The notes beneath the pieces were generated by a model. It did no database searches. It saw only the letters and a list, made by a program, of their open reading frames with translations, and was not told the DNA's origin. Made by a program: the position numbers and the translations under genes. A stretch of 64,000 nucleotides of DNA, taken from contig JAUIRK010000743.1 in the NCBI GenBank assembly GCA_030549495.1, positions 80,132 through 144,131 on the forward strand, given 5' to 3'. The stretch comes from Nectonema munidae. Lineage: Eukaryota > Nematomorpha > Nectonematoida > Nectonematidae. This document shows positions 33,843 through 45,637 of the stretch, one piece after another (position 1 is the first letter of the stretch; each line of letters begins with the position of its first letter).

Positions 33843-35492
33843 GTAAGTATATACTAATCTTTTTTCTGAAACTTTATTCACCAAATATATAAATGGGTAA
33901 GTCAGAAACAGAAAGGATAAAAGTTTCTTCACTAGGACCAGCTCCAACTCCAATTCTCACTTTTAAAAACAAATAATATACAACTACTTCAGAAAAAGTG
34001 TATGCATGAATTATTCAATAAGTTTATTTAATCCAAAATATTAAATGCAATTTTATGCTAAATTATATATACAAAATCAATCAATGGTGAATTCTCCCTA
34101 ATCAATATCTATCAGCCATCCCTGAAGCTGGAGTTAAATTTGAAGTTGTAAATTTTGATTTTATTTACAACTAACTCCGGCTCCAGCATTTTGTTAAAAA
34201 TTTGTTAAGCTCAGACTCCAAACTCCTGTTCCACAAGCCTGTTAGAAATTAGTGTACTTATTTAACAGAAATTTTAATATCTCCAATGAAAAAGTGTTCT
34301 TTGAAATTGTTTAAAAGAAGTTTAAATCCATATTCAATGTTGAAATTATTAGTGATAATGTCTAGAACTTTATGAAAAAATATTTATCGAAAAAGAGATT
34401 CCATATTCAAATTGAGTACAAGATTTGCAACATTTTTAAGGCAGGATACGACTGATGAGCCTAAACAAGGTATTTCTTCACGTTGCATGCTTTAACTAAA
34501 CTAACAACAGCAAGTTGAAATGGTAGAAAAAACAAGTACTAATCCCACTATCCATAATGCGCGATGCTATGAGACGAATGTCACTTCACAGTGGGCAACA
34601 ATAGAGCACACAACAATGAAACACCATGTTTGAGCTTGACAGGTTTTGGCACCTTCGTAAGGCTAGTTGTGAACATCAACAACAAAGTACGGACAGATGC
34701 ATCAGGCATATTGCAACAACTATGATTATTGTATGTGCTTACCCTTTCCTTCATATATCTGGGTATAATAAGCACGCAATAACTACTGATACGTATGCTT
34801 TCAGTATCTCTTATAAATCGATAAAACCACGAAGTTTGCCGAGCTTATGACGACGTTACGAAAACAGAAAACAAGTCATAATTGAATTTCAAATTTGAGA
34901 CAAAATAAATTGAAAATTTTAGTTTTTTCTATCTTCGCGAATCATAGAAAATCTCAATTTTTAGTACGCTCACTACACGTGCTTCTCAGAAAGAGCTCCT
35001 ATTCGAGTTCAGAAGCATAAAACTGCGCAAATATGCATCACAGAAAGCATCGATTTGATTCTCATGATGGCTTTAACCTAAATCATTTTAATGTGAGAAA
35101 AATATAAACCAAAAAATACAATATTAAATTGAATAAAAATTTTATATAAAAATTGAACAATGCCACTTCAAGTGTAAAAATATTTATCTTTTTTTAAAAA
35201 CAAAAGTCACTAAAGGAACACACACTGCATTCATCCATATTGAGACTTAAAATCTTAATTAAAGTGTCGCAATACTTTATTACACTATTAATTAATATAT
35301 GTAGGAGTAAAAACAATGTAATTAGCGAAGGTGATTTCCGATTACAAAAAAGTTGGACTGACTCCAGAAAAACAACCGATATCAAAAAATTAAGTGATTT
35401 TTTAAAAAGTAACCTACTAGCCGATGCTCACCACAAAAACTAATGTTTTCTAACCTTACGATATATAATGCATGATTAAAATATCATTGCAT

Positions 35493-36720
35493 TTAACCCT
35501 TGCACTACGGACTCTATACTTTTTGTCCGCGCAACGTTTTGCATCTTCTTTAGTAAAAAAATTTTCATTCATGAGTTTTATTAAAATCGCATGTAAATTT
35601 AGAAAACATAATTTTTATATAAACTGGAATGAAAAGTAGGGATACTCTTTTTTACTTTTTAGATCTAGAAATTTCACTTGAATAGGCAATTCCATGATCT
35701 CAGTCAGATCTTACCTTCATGCATTCTTCAGCTAAACGAAAAGAGATTTTTTATAAAAGTTTTTCTCCCACTTCGTTTTGAATGAGGAAAAGATTGAGAG
35801 GAGTTGTATTTCGCAACAAGCCAGGTATTCAAAACAACCATGTCTAGATAATGGCAAAAAGCAGCCAATGTCCATCCTCTACATCGCTTCTATAGTTTCT
35901 AATCACTTTGTTAGCCACATGCACTTCGCACTTACACTTGTTGTAGCTAAGCAAACTTTCAGGTTTAGAATGTTCACCAAAAGTTTGGATGTTTTTATGC
36001 TGTGAGGACACACCTTTGAATTTTTTTCGAGCATGTCTTCTAGGCATATTTGCAGAAAGGGAAGCATAGTCAAAGTAAATAACTTGACTCTCACATTCTG
36101 CAAAACGCAAACTTTTTATATAGTCGGGTTTGGAATTTTTGAATTAACCTTTTGTTGCCATTGACAGTACCACACAATGATATATTTTTATCATGGCACC
36201 AAATAGCAAACATGACTAGTAAAAACCTGTCAGCCAGAATGATTCTTAGCATCTTCTATGAGTCTTTTTGATACATTCAAGGCAGAAAAATAAAATTTTA
36301 GCCCGTAGTGACCGGGCTTTTTAGGATCATACACTTTCAACTTGCATTTCCTTTGAAACTGATGAGTTGTTCATCTATTGTAACACGGGAATGTGCTGTC
36401 CAGTACAATGTAAAAATTCTTTTATTAGCTCTTTAGATCCAGGAAGATCTGTCATGGTATTTCTTATATTTATTCTCTCAGTACGACCTGTGAGAGTAGA
36501 TTTTGGAGTACAAGAAAAAACAGTTTGATCAGGAGCATTCAAATTTTCTTCAAGAAGAGGAGAAACGTTCTCACAAAATGAGTTAGAATGGATGAAGGAA
36601 ATTACAACAAAGCAGAAAATTTTGGTAAATCTCACTGAGAAAAAATACGAATGGGAAATGTGGGAAGAGAACATATGGAAAACAATATCGAGAATGGTTT
36701 ATTATTTCTTTTGATATTTC
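35493..36720 (-). mobile_element. piggyBac-type transposon remnant with one TTAA end
   Basis: The end TTAACCCTTGCACTACGG at 35493-35510 is a typical piggyBac terminus with its TTAA target. Reading on the minus strand from about 36674, broken frames resemble the piggyBac core: ELIKEFLHCTGQHIPV, then a MNNSSVSKEMQV-like block. Towards the C-terminus comes GEHSKPESLLSYNKCKCEVH followed by VANKVIRNYRSDVEDGHWLL, matching the K-P-YN--KGGVD-D----Y motif of the family. Several stops and frameshifts are present and the 5' end is missing. Confidence 0.78.
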
Positions 36721-36838
36721 GTGTAAACAAAACCTCGTGAATGATCCATCGTTTTTACATAATAATATATATACTTTTCAGTCATAACCAATGTGCAATT
36801 GAAGAAATCATCGTTATATAATTAATCTTCACGGTTCT

Positions 36839-37449
36839 AGGACAACTGCCCCCTTTTCTCGAAATTTTCCATCTTGACATTTTGTAAGTGTTTCCTAAAG
36901 CACCACTTTCTGTGTACTTTATCCTTGATAACATCGTTAGCACTTTCAAATTTTGTAAGTATTTCCTAATTTTTGTGTTCTTTCTGACATTCTAAATGAA
37001 GTCTTACCTTCACTGTCCTTATTTCACAACACAACCATCATGCAGTTCATCCGAAGTGAACGTGGAAAAATGAAGCTTATTTATAAAGGATACATCAATG
37101 TGAAGCAAAAAGAATTGTCAATGAATGTGAAAAACGTCGCCATGATAACTGCAAAGTCAGAGTAAATTTTGTGAAAATGAAATAGTTGGTCGTGTAAATG
37201 ATCACACCGTTGACCTATCCCGCAATGAAGTCTTGTTAGTACAAGAGGAAATAAAGGCTAAATCTATTGCTACCCAAGAGACTGCGCAGCAAATAATTTC
37301 CCACACAATTGCTGCCGGTGTTCCTCATCCTATCCGACATGGTCATTCCTTGCGAGTACATCTAATGATGAAGACATTCGTTTTAATACTTCTTATTTGT
37401 TACCACTTCTTCAAAGGTGGGGCAGTTGCTCTACGGGGGCAGTTGTCCT
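36839..37449 (+). mobile_element. 611-bp FLYWCH-bearing element with 15-bp inverted repeats
   Basis: AGGACAACTGCCCCC at 36839-36853 is exactly inverted at 37435-37449. Inside, a FLYWCH zinc-finger region like those fused to MULE transposases is encoded at about 37040-37390. The MULE catalytic core is missing, so this is a deletion derivative. A 15-bp direct repeat, AATCTTCAC-GTTCT, abuts the left end (36824-36838) and recurs 6 bp beyond the right end (37456-37470). Confidence 0.75.
37040..37390 (+). pseudogene. FLYWCH zinc-finger protein fragment (MULE-associated)
   Basis: Frames give IRSERGKMKLIYKGYINVKQ, then a cysteine/histidine stretch with a stop, then EIVGRVNDHTVDLSRNEVLL and EIKAKSIATQETAQQIISHT. 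This is the order seen in FLYWCH proteins: a basic strand, a C-H pair before GRVN-HTH and a Q-E-TPQQII helix. The second histidine of the finger is replaced by Val (DHTVD). The gene is broken and truncated. Confidence 0.7.
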
Positions 37450-38483
37450 GATACCAATCTTCACAGTTCTGTAATTTTTATCTTTCATGCAAAGTATTTC
37501 TTCTATATATAACTTTTCAATTATAGCATGTATGTTGCTGGTGTTATTTAGGATTTGAAATCTCTTACTGGTGATGTGTATAATATATATCGTTATCGTA
37601 GTGTTTCATAGAATTATCAATAGAAAATTTTATTGATTTTGTGCTTTGTGTGTACGACAACCCCCATAGCAGAGCCCAGTGGGGAGTGAATTTTTATGTC
37701 GCGTCTGGGAGATGCTCTCTCCACGGGGCCGGGCGGGTCGGAGAACGATTTTCTCAATGATGAAATATAAAAGTATTTCATGAAATAAACTTTTTTATTT
37801 AAGCTAATTTTTAAACGGTTTATTATTTTGCCCAACCAAAATGAACGTGCAACCGAGACGGAAATTTTTTCACTCTTATTTCATAATATTGAAAGCATGT
37901 TGACAAGTAAATTGTGTATACATTTACAAAAAGATAATGAAGGTAACAAAGATTTTGTAAATAGTGTATACATTTGCAGAATACGGACGATCAAATTTTC
38001 TATCAATTCCCTGATAACGGGGAGTCACTCTCCTCGCGGGGAAGTTCGGGGTACCCGCTTTGCTTTGCTTTGCCTCAGCGCTTATCGCTATCCCTCATTT
38101 GATGGGAATGGAAGTTTTGATTTGTTGTAACAAAATGTGGTGCATTATCAAAAAATAGATGGCGTTAAATATTCACTCAAACAAAAATCAATATCTAAAA
38201 ATTTTTTAGCTTATGATGAGCACAAGAAATATTGCTATCTAATGATAGCATGCACGATACTTAAACTCATTTAAATCCTCACGTTTCATGCTATACAAAA
38301 TGTTCACTAATTTTTAGGACAACATTTAAAAATAATAAAACAATTCAGCCTATTTTTAGCTTCAAATAACACGCTTTTAAATAATGTATATTATTTTTAT
38401 AAAGAAATTGAGATTATAGTAATTTTTGAACAAAGGAACAATCTTAATGTATACATCATTATATTATTATAATTATATATACA

Positions 38484-40070
38484 CAGTCAAACTTCCATAA
38501 ACCGGACACCGAATTAACCCCCTAGTTTTCATGCTCTTATTTATTTGTGTATAAAGTGTGCATTCCAAAAATCTTTAAACCCGCATTAGCTTTTTACGAA
38601 TTTAAGTACATTACACCTGCTTTAAGAATATTTTTCAATTACAAAAGTTCATATAACACTTTTCACGTTGCTGAGACGATATATGATATTGATTTTATTT
38701 TATGCCAAGTGCAAAGCAAAAATACAGCGTGTCTGATCTTATGATGGACTCTATCTTGAAATAGAGTTAACCATCGTCTATGCGAAATTGTAGCGTTGTT
38801 CATCACTGAGTGCCATTTACTCATTCTTTCCTATTTATCTTCTATATTTCTTCCTGTCATCTTTATCTCTTTGGTCTAGCATATATTTTTGAATTCTAAC
38901 AGGTGGCTGTCTTGGAAGTCTAGATTTTCGATTTGTGGTGAAAAAATAGCCTAGATGAAAGTACTGTAGATGAATGAATTGAAAGAGTTCCACTGCTTGT
39001 TAGACTATGGCATGGAAAACATCTTTAATTGTCACGAAACAGCACTTTTCTTCCGAGGTTTGCCAAAAAAGACACTCTCTCAAAAAGGTTAGTGTTTGAA
39101 AATCTGTAAACAAAGGATCACTGTCTTACCTGCTTGTGATGCGTCGGGTGAAAAACTCACGCCTTTTATTGTTAGCAGAGCTAAAAAACCACGTTGCTTC
39201 AAAAATATCAAGATAAAAGATTTGCTTGTCAATTATAACTCGAACAAGAAGGGTTGGATGACAGGTATTTTATTCAAGAGCTCCATGATTTAATTTAAAA
39301 ATAAAGCGTGAAAAAAAAACTTTTATTTTTGGATACTTTTTCATATCTTCAGCTTAAATTTTGCCTGCTAACACTTCTGCTAGTGTACGGCCTTTTGACA
39401 GTGCTACAATCTATTCATTTAAAGTTGGATATAGAAAACTTTGATTACTCATTACTGGCAAAAATGGATGCTGAGACAATTTACAGTAACCATTTTAGAC
39501 TCCCTTCATTTACAAAATTGACCTTTGCAAAGTGCTTTATGCTAAGTGGTTTTACATTAGAGGTTACTGAAGATATGTAAATGATGGAGTAGATTCAACA
39601 TAGAAAAATTGTCTAATAAAGTTTCTGGAATTGAATTTGAGTAAGTTTGAACGAATTGATGAATTCAACACAGAATATGAAACATGGAAAACACTTATTA
39701 TAAGGCTTTTTGGAAAACGATGAAGAAGATATGGAAGAGTGTAACGAAACCCACTCTATGAAAGAAGAAAATTCAGATTTATCAAGAGATGCGGTACAAA
39801 AATGTTTGCAAAAGTTGTATAAACTTTTGTTTAAATATGATCCATCTTTCTTTAACACTTAATAGAACTAATCAAGTTGAACAGTTAATAAATATGTAAA
39901 AAGAAAATTTAAAAAATAATATAAAATTTGCCTATATAATACATTTTTAAATTCATTTAACTTAGAAGAGAACAAGCAAAAAAAGAGCTATTTCTTGATA
40001 AACCGGACTACTGTGTAAGCCGGATAATTTTTCTTTCTGAGGCAGCCCGGTAGCAAAGTTCTATAGAAAT
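38484..40070 (+). mobile_element. Tigger/Jerky-type DNA transposon, degraded
   Basis: The left end CAGTCAAACTTCCATAAACC with GGACACC is a typical Tigger terminus. The right side has GATAAACCGGACTACTG and a decayed end near 40065. An N-terminal frame begins MPSAKQKYSVSDLMMDSILK near 38706. Next come NIFNCHETALFFRGLPKKT and ITVLPACDASGEKLTPFIV with KNPRCFK-like sequence and NSNKKGWMT. The region between the core motifs is shortened by deletion, and a Glu-rich tail ends near 39858. Confidence 0.82.
39096..39580 (+). pseudogene. Tigger transposase catalytic region, broken
   Basis: The first frame (65 codons) carries RITVLPACDASGEKLTPFIV, the motif around the first catalytic region, and KPRCFKNIKIKDLLVNYNSN. 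A second frame (39308-39580) reads LFLDTFSYLQLKF in place of the usual L-DN-PSH motif, so the second Asp context is altered. It then gives a YSLLAKMDAETIYSNHFR helix region. Frameshifts separate the parts. Confidence 0.75.
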
Positions 40071-41639
40071 GTTTTGATTATAAGTATGTTTTTCTAAGTT
40101 TCATAATTTTAAAATAAGTGAACTTGTAAGAAACAAAGCCATGTTGTCTCTCGCGGTTTTGTCAGACCACTATTATGGGAGAAAGCAGTTTATTATTTTT
40201 TGTGAAGAGATGATCCTTAAATTTTTAGATTTTTCCCCCGCCTTCTGCAACCAGCAATCTCATTTGCTTCCTCCAAACTGTTCATCTTGTTTTCTTTTTG
40301 TCGTCTTGTTCCTCGTGACTTTTTCGATAACTGCAACAAACGATTTAATCTCGCTGAAGATTCTTACTCTTTCTCAATTTTCATCCCTAAAGAAAGTTCT
40401 TCTGATTCAACAGATATGAATCGGCAAAAGTAAGAAAATCAAGATATACGCATACAAAATATATGCACCAACCAGGGACGCACAGCCCAAAGCCACTTCC
40501 CTAATGTCATTTCAAGGGGAGTGTAAAAGCTTTTCGCTCTTTTCAATTTTTCGAAAAAGCTTCTTTGCTTTCTCTCCATGTTTCTTTACTTGTCTTACGC
40601 TTGATACAACACGATTGCGCCCCTCCCCTTCCAAAAATTCTGGCTGCTGCAGCAGTTTTCATTTTTATGAATAATACAAATTAAAAAAAGAGTTTTTAAC
40701 TAATTTCAATACAAAAAATGAATACATAGAGACTATTTTTTTAACTTCACCTCAATGATTTCAGGAATGTACGCTTCTCACGCTCTTACCAAAGGGGATT
40801 CCCTATCCTTCCCTCCCTCTTAATTTCTTTTTACAATGAAAAACATTCTTATAAACAAATGAGACAAAAAATTATTAGTATTCTACTTCTCTCAGCACAC
40901 CTTTCGCAATTCTTACAATTTAAATCTATTCGAATCTAGGAAAAATTAGTCTCTTTATGATAACGTATTAACCTCGATTACTTTCCTATAAAATGTATAT
41001 CAAAGTTTGTCCTATTGCTATTTTTAAAATGGATGATATATATATATATATATTTGTATAGGCTTGAATTGGAGGCATCAAGCAAGAGGACCGAGCTAGT
41101 AATAGCATATGAATTTAAATAATTTGTAATATTATACATTTGAAAGAGATAATATGTAATTAGAGGCATCTTAAATTATAACTGCAAATAAATGATAATA
41201 TTATGTATTTGAAAATTAGTAATAGTATGCCCTTGTTTCCCAAATATATTGAAAGAAAAGAACCTTTCAACAGTCCCCATTGCCAGAAAGAAATTCATTG
41301 AGCAAACAAAAGAAATGAGATGTGTTCGCAAGGTATTATAGAAGGTTATACAAGCGCTTATATGCAATACCAGTATATAGAATAAAAATAATTACAATAA
41401 AAGTAAAACTTGTATTATTTAAAGTATACAAGAATAAAATATGAATAATAATCAAAGGAAAACAAAGTGGAGACATTGGGTATTTTTACATGAATAACAA
41501 ACATCCATCATTGTAAAAAGATATGAAGTAACTAATAACAGTATTTTTAAGATATGCAATGGGATAGAGTGGCATTCCAGATAAACTAACTCTACTTCAA
41601 GCACTTTTTAGATGAATAAGATTTAATCGTGGAAGAAAT

Positions 41640-44300
41640 AACTTGTGAAGGTTTTTTAAAGTTGCATCTTCTTGTGAAATTAGGAAGTAATTTTTTCAAA
41701 GACTATAAAAAACTGAGAAATTCGAACGTTATAGATATCCTGGAACTTCAATTGGGTGGTGTGAGAAAGATAGGATTTATTGAAAACTAAACGAATAGCC
41801 TTTTTCTGTAGGGTGAATATCACATTATTATCAGAAAAACCCCGATTCTCAATACTGTATGTTATGTGTGGTAGAAAGAAGAATTTGTACAATAAAAGTT
41901 TTACATTCATAGGAAACTTATTTTTACAAACTCTGAGCAAGGAATGCGAGATAGTTTATTAGCAACAAATTTAATATGAGATTTCCAACTTAATTTATTA
42001 TTTACAATCAAGCCTAATAAATTAAATTCTGATACATACTCAAACCCAAAAACTTCGGAAATTTTATTAGTGAAACAAAGAGATTTCGATTTATCAAAGT
42101 TTACCCTCAAGGAACTGAATTCAACCCAATCCAACAAGAGATTAAAAACAGATGAACAGAAGGATGAGAAGTGTTAAATCATTAGCATATATTAGAAATT
42201 CATAGGAAGAGTTTGACAAGTCAACATCGTTTATAAAAATTGACAATAAAAAAGGACCCAGAATAGACCCTTGAGGTACCCCATACAAAATAGAAGAAGT
42301 ATTAGAAAATATATTTTTTATAGATGCACATTGGGGTCTATTTTTCAAATAAGAGGACATTAATTGAAGTGATTTTATACCAAAACCATAAAAACAAAGT
42401 TAAGTTAAAAGCTTATCAGGAGAAATAGAGTCAAAGCTCTAGATAAATCAATGAATATTGAAAAAACTTTGATTTTTGTCAAGAGAACTATATGCACTTT
42501 TGATGAAAACACTATGCAAAAGTTGAGTAGAATATTTTGCTCTGAAGCCGAACTGATTAATGAATAAAAGAAAATGTATATTCATGAATTCATTGCTTTG
42601 TTTATGTAAAACTTTTTCAAATATCTTAGATAATACTGGAATGATACAAATCGGTCTATAGTTAGAGATTTCATGCTTACTACCTTTTTTATAGACAGGA
42701 ACAAGCCTAGACTTAGAATACAATGTTCGATACAAGAATTATATCCAATTAACAAAATATTTACAATAAATGAAAAGATCAATTTAATATGATTGGATGA
42801 AATTCCATAGATATCTATTAATTTTCAAGGACCTAAAAATAAAACGAAATCTAAAGTAATAAAAAGTTCTGTGGTTGTTTAACAAGGTACTTTATAAAAT
42901 TCTCATCCATGTTTGAACAAGTTAAGGTGGAAGAAAAATAAGAGTTAAAAAGATTAGCCAATTCAAAGTCATCAGTCATTTGAAAACCATTATTATGTTT
43001 TATGGAAATAGACTGATCAGTTTCTTGTTTCAAAAAAGAATACTTTTTTTCCAAATGTCCTTGTCGTTTTGCTAGATTTAAAGATTGAGGTATAATAATT
43101 GTTTTTTAGTAATTGCTTATTTTTTTCTATAAAACAAAAACTTAACTTTCAAAGAAGAGTACCTAGTGTCTGTACTTTTTTTAATTTTATGATATAGATT
43201 ATCCCTGAATTTTATGGATTTTAGGAGATTCCATGGATTATGAAACTGTTTGTATTTAGATTTATTACGGGTATAAATCTTCGTATTAACTAATATTGAT
43301 GATGAAATTATCTTTGTCGAGCGAGTGAAGAGAATATTCGCTCCATGAAAAAGTGGATGAAAATGTTTAGTAAATTCGTATTCAGCTAAGGCTTCAACTA
43401 TTTATTCAATCTTTTGAAGTACTCAGAATAAAAGCCAAAAGAAACCATGATAGGGAAGTGATGCGATATACACGATTCAAAGACAAAACTCTTAACTTTG
43501 GAAATTTCTTTACTCACAAAGATATTGCCAATCAAAGTACTATGCTGTGGACGTGAGACTTTAGTAACAGAAATACTAAAAGAATGAGATATTAACAGGT
43601 TTAAAAAACTACTGATCTGGGATGAGGTATCTACAGAAAACATATTAATGTTAAAATCTCCTACAATGACATGTGAATGTTTAGAAATGAGAAGAGATAG
43701 AAAATGAGATAAAGCTTACAAAATCACACTTTAAACTAGTTGGGGGCTTATATAGATTGCGAATAACCATGTCTTTAGAGTTTTTGATTTCAATTTCAAT
43801 TGAAAAGACTTCAAACGACTCATAAAGAATCAAAGATAGAGGGAAAGGAGATGAGAGCGTTTTGTATGAAAAATGATAAACCAGAATGTGTAGAAAGTCT
43901 TCTGGCTTGTGACAAAAAATGATAAGTAGAAATAGTGAACTGATTCAAAAAATTAGTTGATAGCCAAGTTTCCTGAAGTGCCAAGACACTTACATTATGT
44001 TTGAATTGAAATCCAATACTAAGTTAGATATATCATGAAACTTAGAATTAAGTGAAATTACAACATATCGCATCTGCGATGTTAGCTTATGATTTGTGGA
44101 ACAGCTCGTTCAAAATTACTAGACTGTAAAATGATAAATCTACAGGAAGATTTGTAAGGAATAAATCAGGTTTTTCAAAAAAAGTAAACTTTATATACAC
44201 TGCGTATCTCTTACTTTTGCAATAAAAAACTAAAATTATAAAAACTAACATATAAAGATGTGAAATTGCAAATTGACCGAAATTACAAAATATCAAAAGA
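41640..44300 (-). mobile_element. LINE (CR1/Jockey-like) with endonuclease and reverse transcriptase
   Basis: On the minus strand the order is endonuclease (about 44.2-43.4 kb), linker (43.05-42.85 kb), reverse transcriptase (42.74-41.9 kb) and C-terminal part (41.94-41.68 kb). Endonuclease motifs include SVLALQETWLS (the catalytic Glu), SRPQHSTLIGNIFV and a SCISHHFPIM block, the counterpart of SDH. RT motifs include ISNYRPICIIPVLSKIFEKV, NQFGFRAKYST, YGVPQGSILGPFL and FLIYANDLTL, where the usual YADD is altered to YAND. Stops and frameshifts are numerous. It lies in intron 2 of the TMEM115-like gene. Confidence 0.85.
42142..42735 (-). pseudogene. LINE reverse transcriptase core
   Basis: Two frames, 42735-42448 and 42360-42142, encode the fingers and palm. 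The first has VPVYKKGSKHEISNYRPICI and NQFGFRAKYSTQLLHSVF. The second has SSYLKNRPQCASI, ILYGVPQGSILGPFLLSIFI and FLIYANDLTLL. The first residue of the catalytic DD pair is replaced by Asn in this copy, which would inactivate it. Confidence 0.85.
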
Positions 44301-44572
44301 TATTAAAAATTAGAGGAAATATTCAAAAAATTTAATAAATTGAGTTTAATTCTTTGGCTATTTATTATTCAATTCAAAATAAAACAAACTTTATTAGAAA
44401 GTGTTTGATTTCATTTGTTTTGACTTTTTGTGAAGAATGATTTAACTAAGGCCTCACATAGTGTGAAGAACTTTTCTTTTTTTATGCATTTTTGAAAATA
44501 CAAGTTACTCTACACTCTCCTTATCTTAATTTGGACTGAGGCAGTAAGTTAAATTTAAAATGCTTTTTTTAG

Positions 44573-44611
44573 TTATCGGTGTCGCATTCAAGCTAAAAAA
44601 TATTTGGACAG
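44573..44611 (+). CDS. TMEM115: Candidate 39-base exon of the TMEM115-like gene
   Basis: A T-rich tract ending TTTTTTTAG precedes 39 bases, followed by donor GTGATAGG. Its phase fits both neighbours exactly: the TT left by exon 2 plus its first base, and its last AG plus the first A at 45289. It would add YRCRIQAKKYLD before RKRALQALDSRL, similar in character to the charged stretch DPQDAERRRQLALKALNERL of human TMEM115. Skipping it also leaves a consistent phase, so it remains a proposal from splice logic alone. Confidence 0.35.
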
Positions 44612-44914
44612 GTGATAGGATTGTCACGTTCGTGAAACGAGCCGGTATCAAAACCCTACACCCCCTCTAATAAAGTAATCATTTGAAAAGTATTAAAAAT
44701 AAGTATTTAAAAAGTAGCCTTAATTAATGTTATGTATTTTGAAGAACTGGTATAAACTTAAGGGAGGCATCTTTTGATGTATAGTTTTGGTAGAGTAAAC
44801 TCTTTGCATAAAAAGGAGGGTGTGATATGACTTGAATTTTATAAAAATGATAAATGAAAGCGCTAAGCTTTTCTGCTATTTGCTGGAATGGAAACAGAAT
44901 ACAATTTTTTAATG

Positions 44915-45109
44915 TCAATAAGATCTAGGGGTGATTTCTTCACTCCCGCATTTAACAGGGGGTGTTAATTTGGCAACCATTGCGGCCAAATAATCAGCTC
45001 CTGTGAAAGGATCAAAGTAGGGCGCAAATTTTGCGTTACACCAAAGCCTAACAGCGAATAAGGGGCGTAATAATAAAGGTTTAGAAATCAAATGAGCGTA
45101 GTAATATTT
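44915..45109 (-). other. Unassigned 64-codon open frame
   Basis: The minus-strand frame reads LISKPLLLRPLFAVRLWCNA, then KFAPYFDPFTGADYLAAMVA and a Pro/Cys-containing end. It is richer in GC and more protein-like than most chance frames here, but I recognise no family. It has no good start codon before the internal Met. It could be a fossil exon or part of an unidentified element in intron 2. Confidence 0.25.
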
Positions 45110-45288
45110 TTAGTTTACTTTCTCATTTTTTCGCTTTCTTTCCAACAGTCCTATATTTTTCTTCTAGCTTCATATCAGTTTTTGTAGGTTTTGAAGAATG
45201 CATTTCTACTGTAGAATTGAATTTTGTAAAATGGTTTTCGTAGGTTTTGATCTCAACTTTGTTAGTGCATTACTTTTGTCTGCTGTAG

Positions 45289-45637
45289 AAAGAGAGCTTT
45301 GCAAGCACTGGACTCTCGCCTACTAAACGTGAGCGCCCCAAACACACAAGAAAAGGAGGCGTGGCCAACGCTACTCGATAACGCCAAGATCGAAGTCTCG
45401 CAAGCAGGCTCACATGGCGCCCATCCTACTCAGCAAAAGCGAGCGGACTCAAGTGCAAACGAGCAGTTGTTGAGCACATCTGGTTCGCCTTCCGAAATCC
45501 AGGTAATTCCTCCTGAGTCGGGATTGAGCTCCTCTTCTCATTCTTGTTCAAGTGTTGTTTCTCTTTCTCTCTACCATGGAAAAGATAATTGTGATGCTGA
45601 TAATAATTCCAACAGTGGTGAAAAAGCAGTCCCTTGA
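45289..45637 (+). CDS. TMEM115: TMEM115-like protein, 3' exon and C-terminus
   Basis: After acceptor TGCTGTAG the exon reads A AAG AGA GCT, giving KRALQALDSRLLNVSAPN. This is the counterpart of human QLALKALNERLKRVEDQS; EAWPTLLDN then matches QSIWPSMDDDE. The remaining ~85 residues are Ser/Asn/Glu-rich and disordered, as in other TMEM115 cytosolic tails. The stop is at 45635-45637, and AATAAA-like signals follow (AAAATAAACTT near 45710). With exons 1 and 2 the protein would be about 400 residues, against 351 in human. Confidence 0.85.

Larger units (their letters stand above)
33843..45288 (+). other. Intron 2 of the TMEM115-like gene, transposon-filled
   Basis: This intron is about 11.4 kb from donor GTAAGT to acceptor TGCTGTAG. 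It contains a piggyBac relic, a FLYWCH element, a Tigger element and a LINE, plus long AT-rich stretches (33843-35490, 37451-38480, 40070-41640, 44300-45288). A small candidate exon lies at 44573-44611. An intron this long in an otherwise compact gene reflects transposon insertion. Confidence 0.7.

Noticed and set aside
34381-34480. Possible extra TMEM115 exon with KICNIF-like codons
   Set aside because: The similarity is only a few residues, with stops directly after it and no convincing splice sites.
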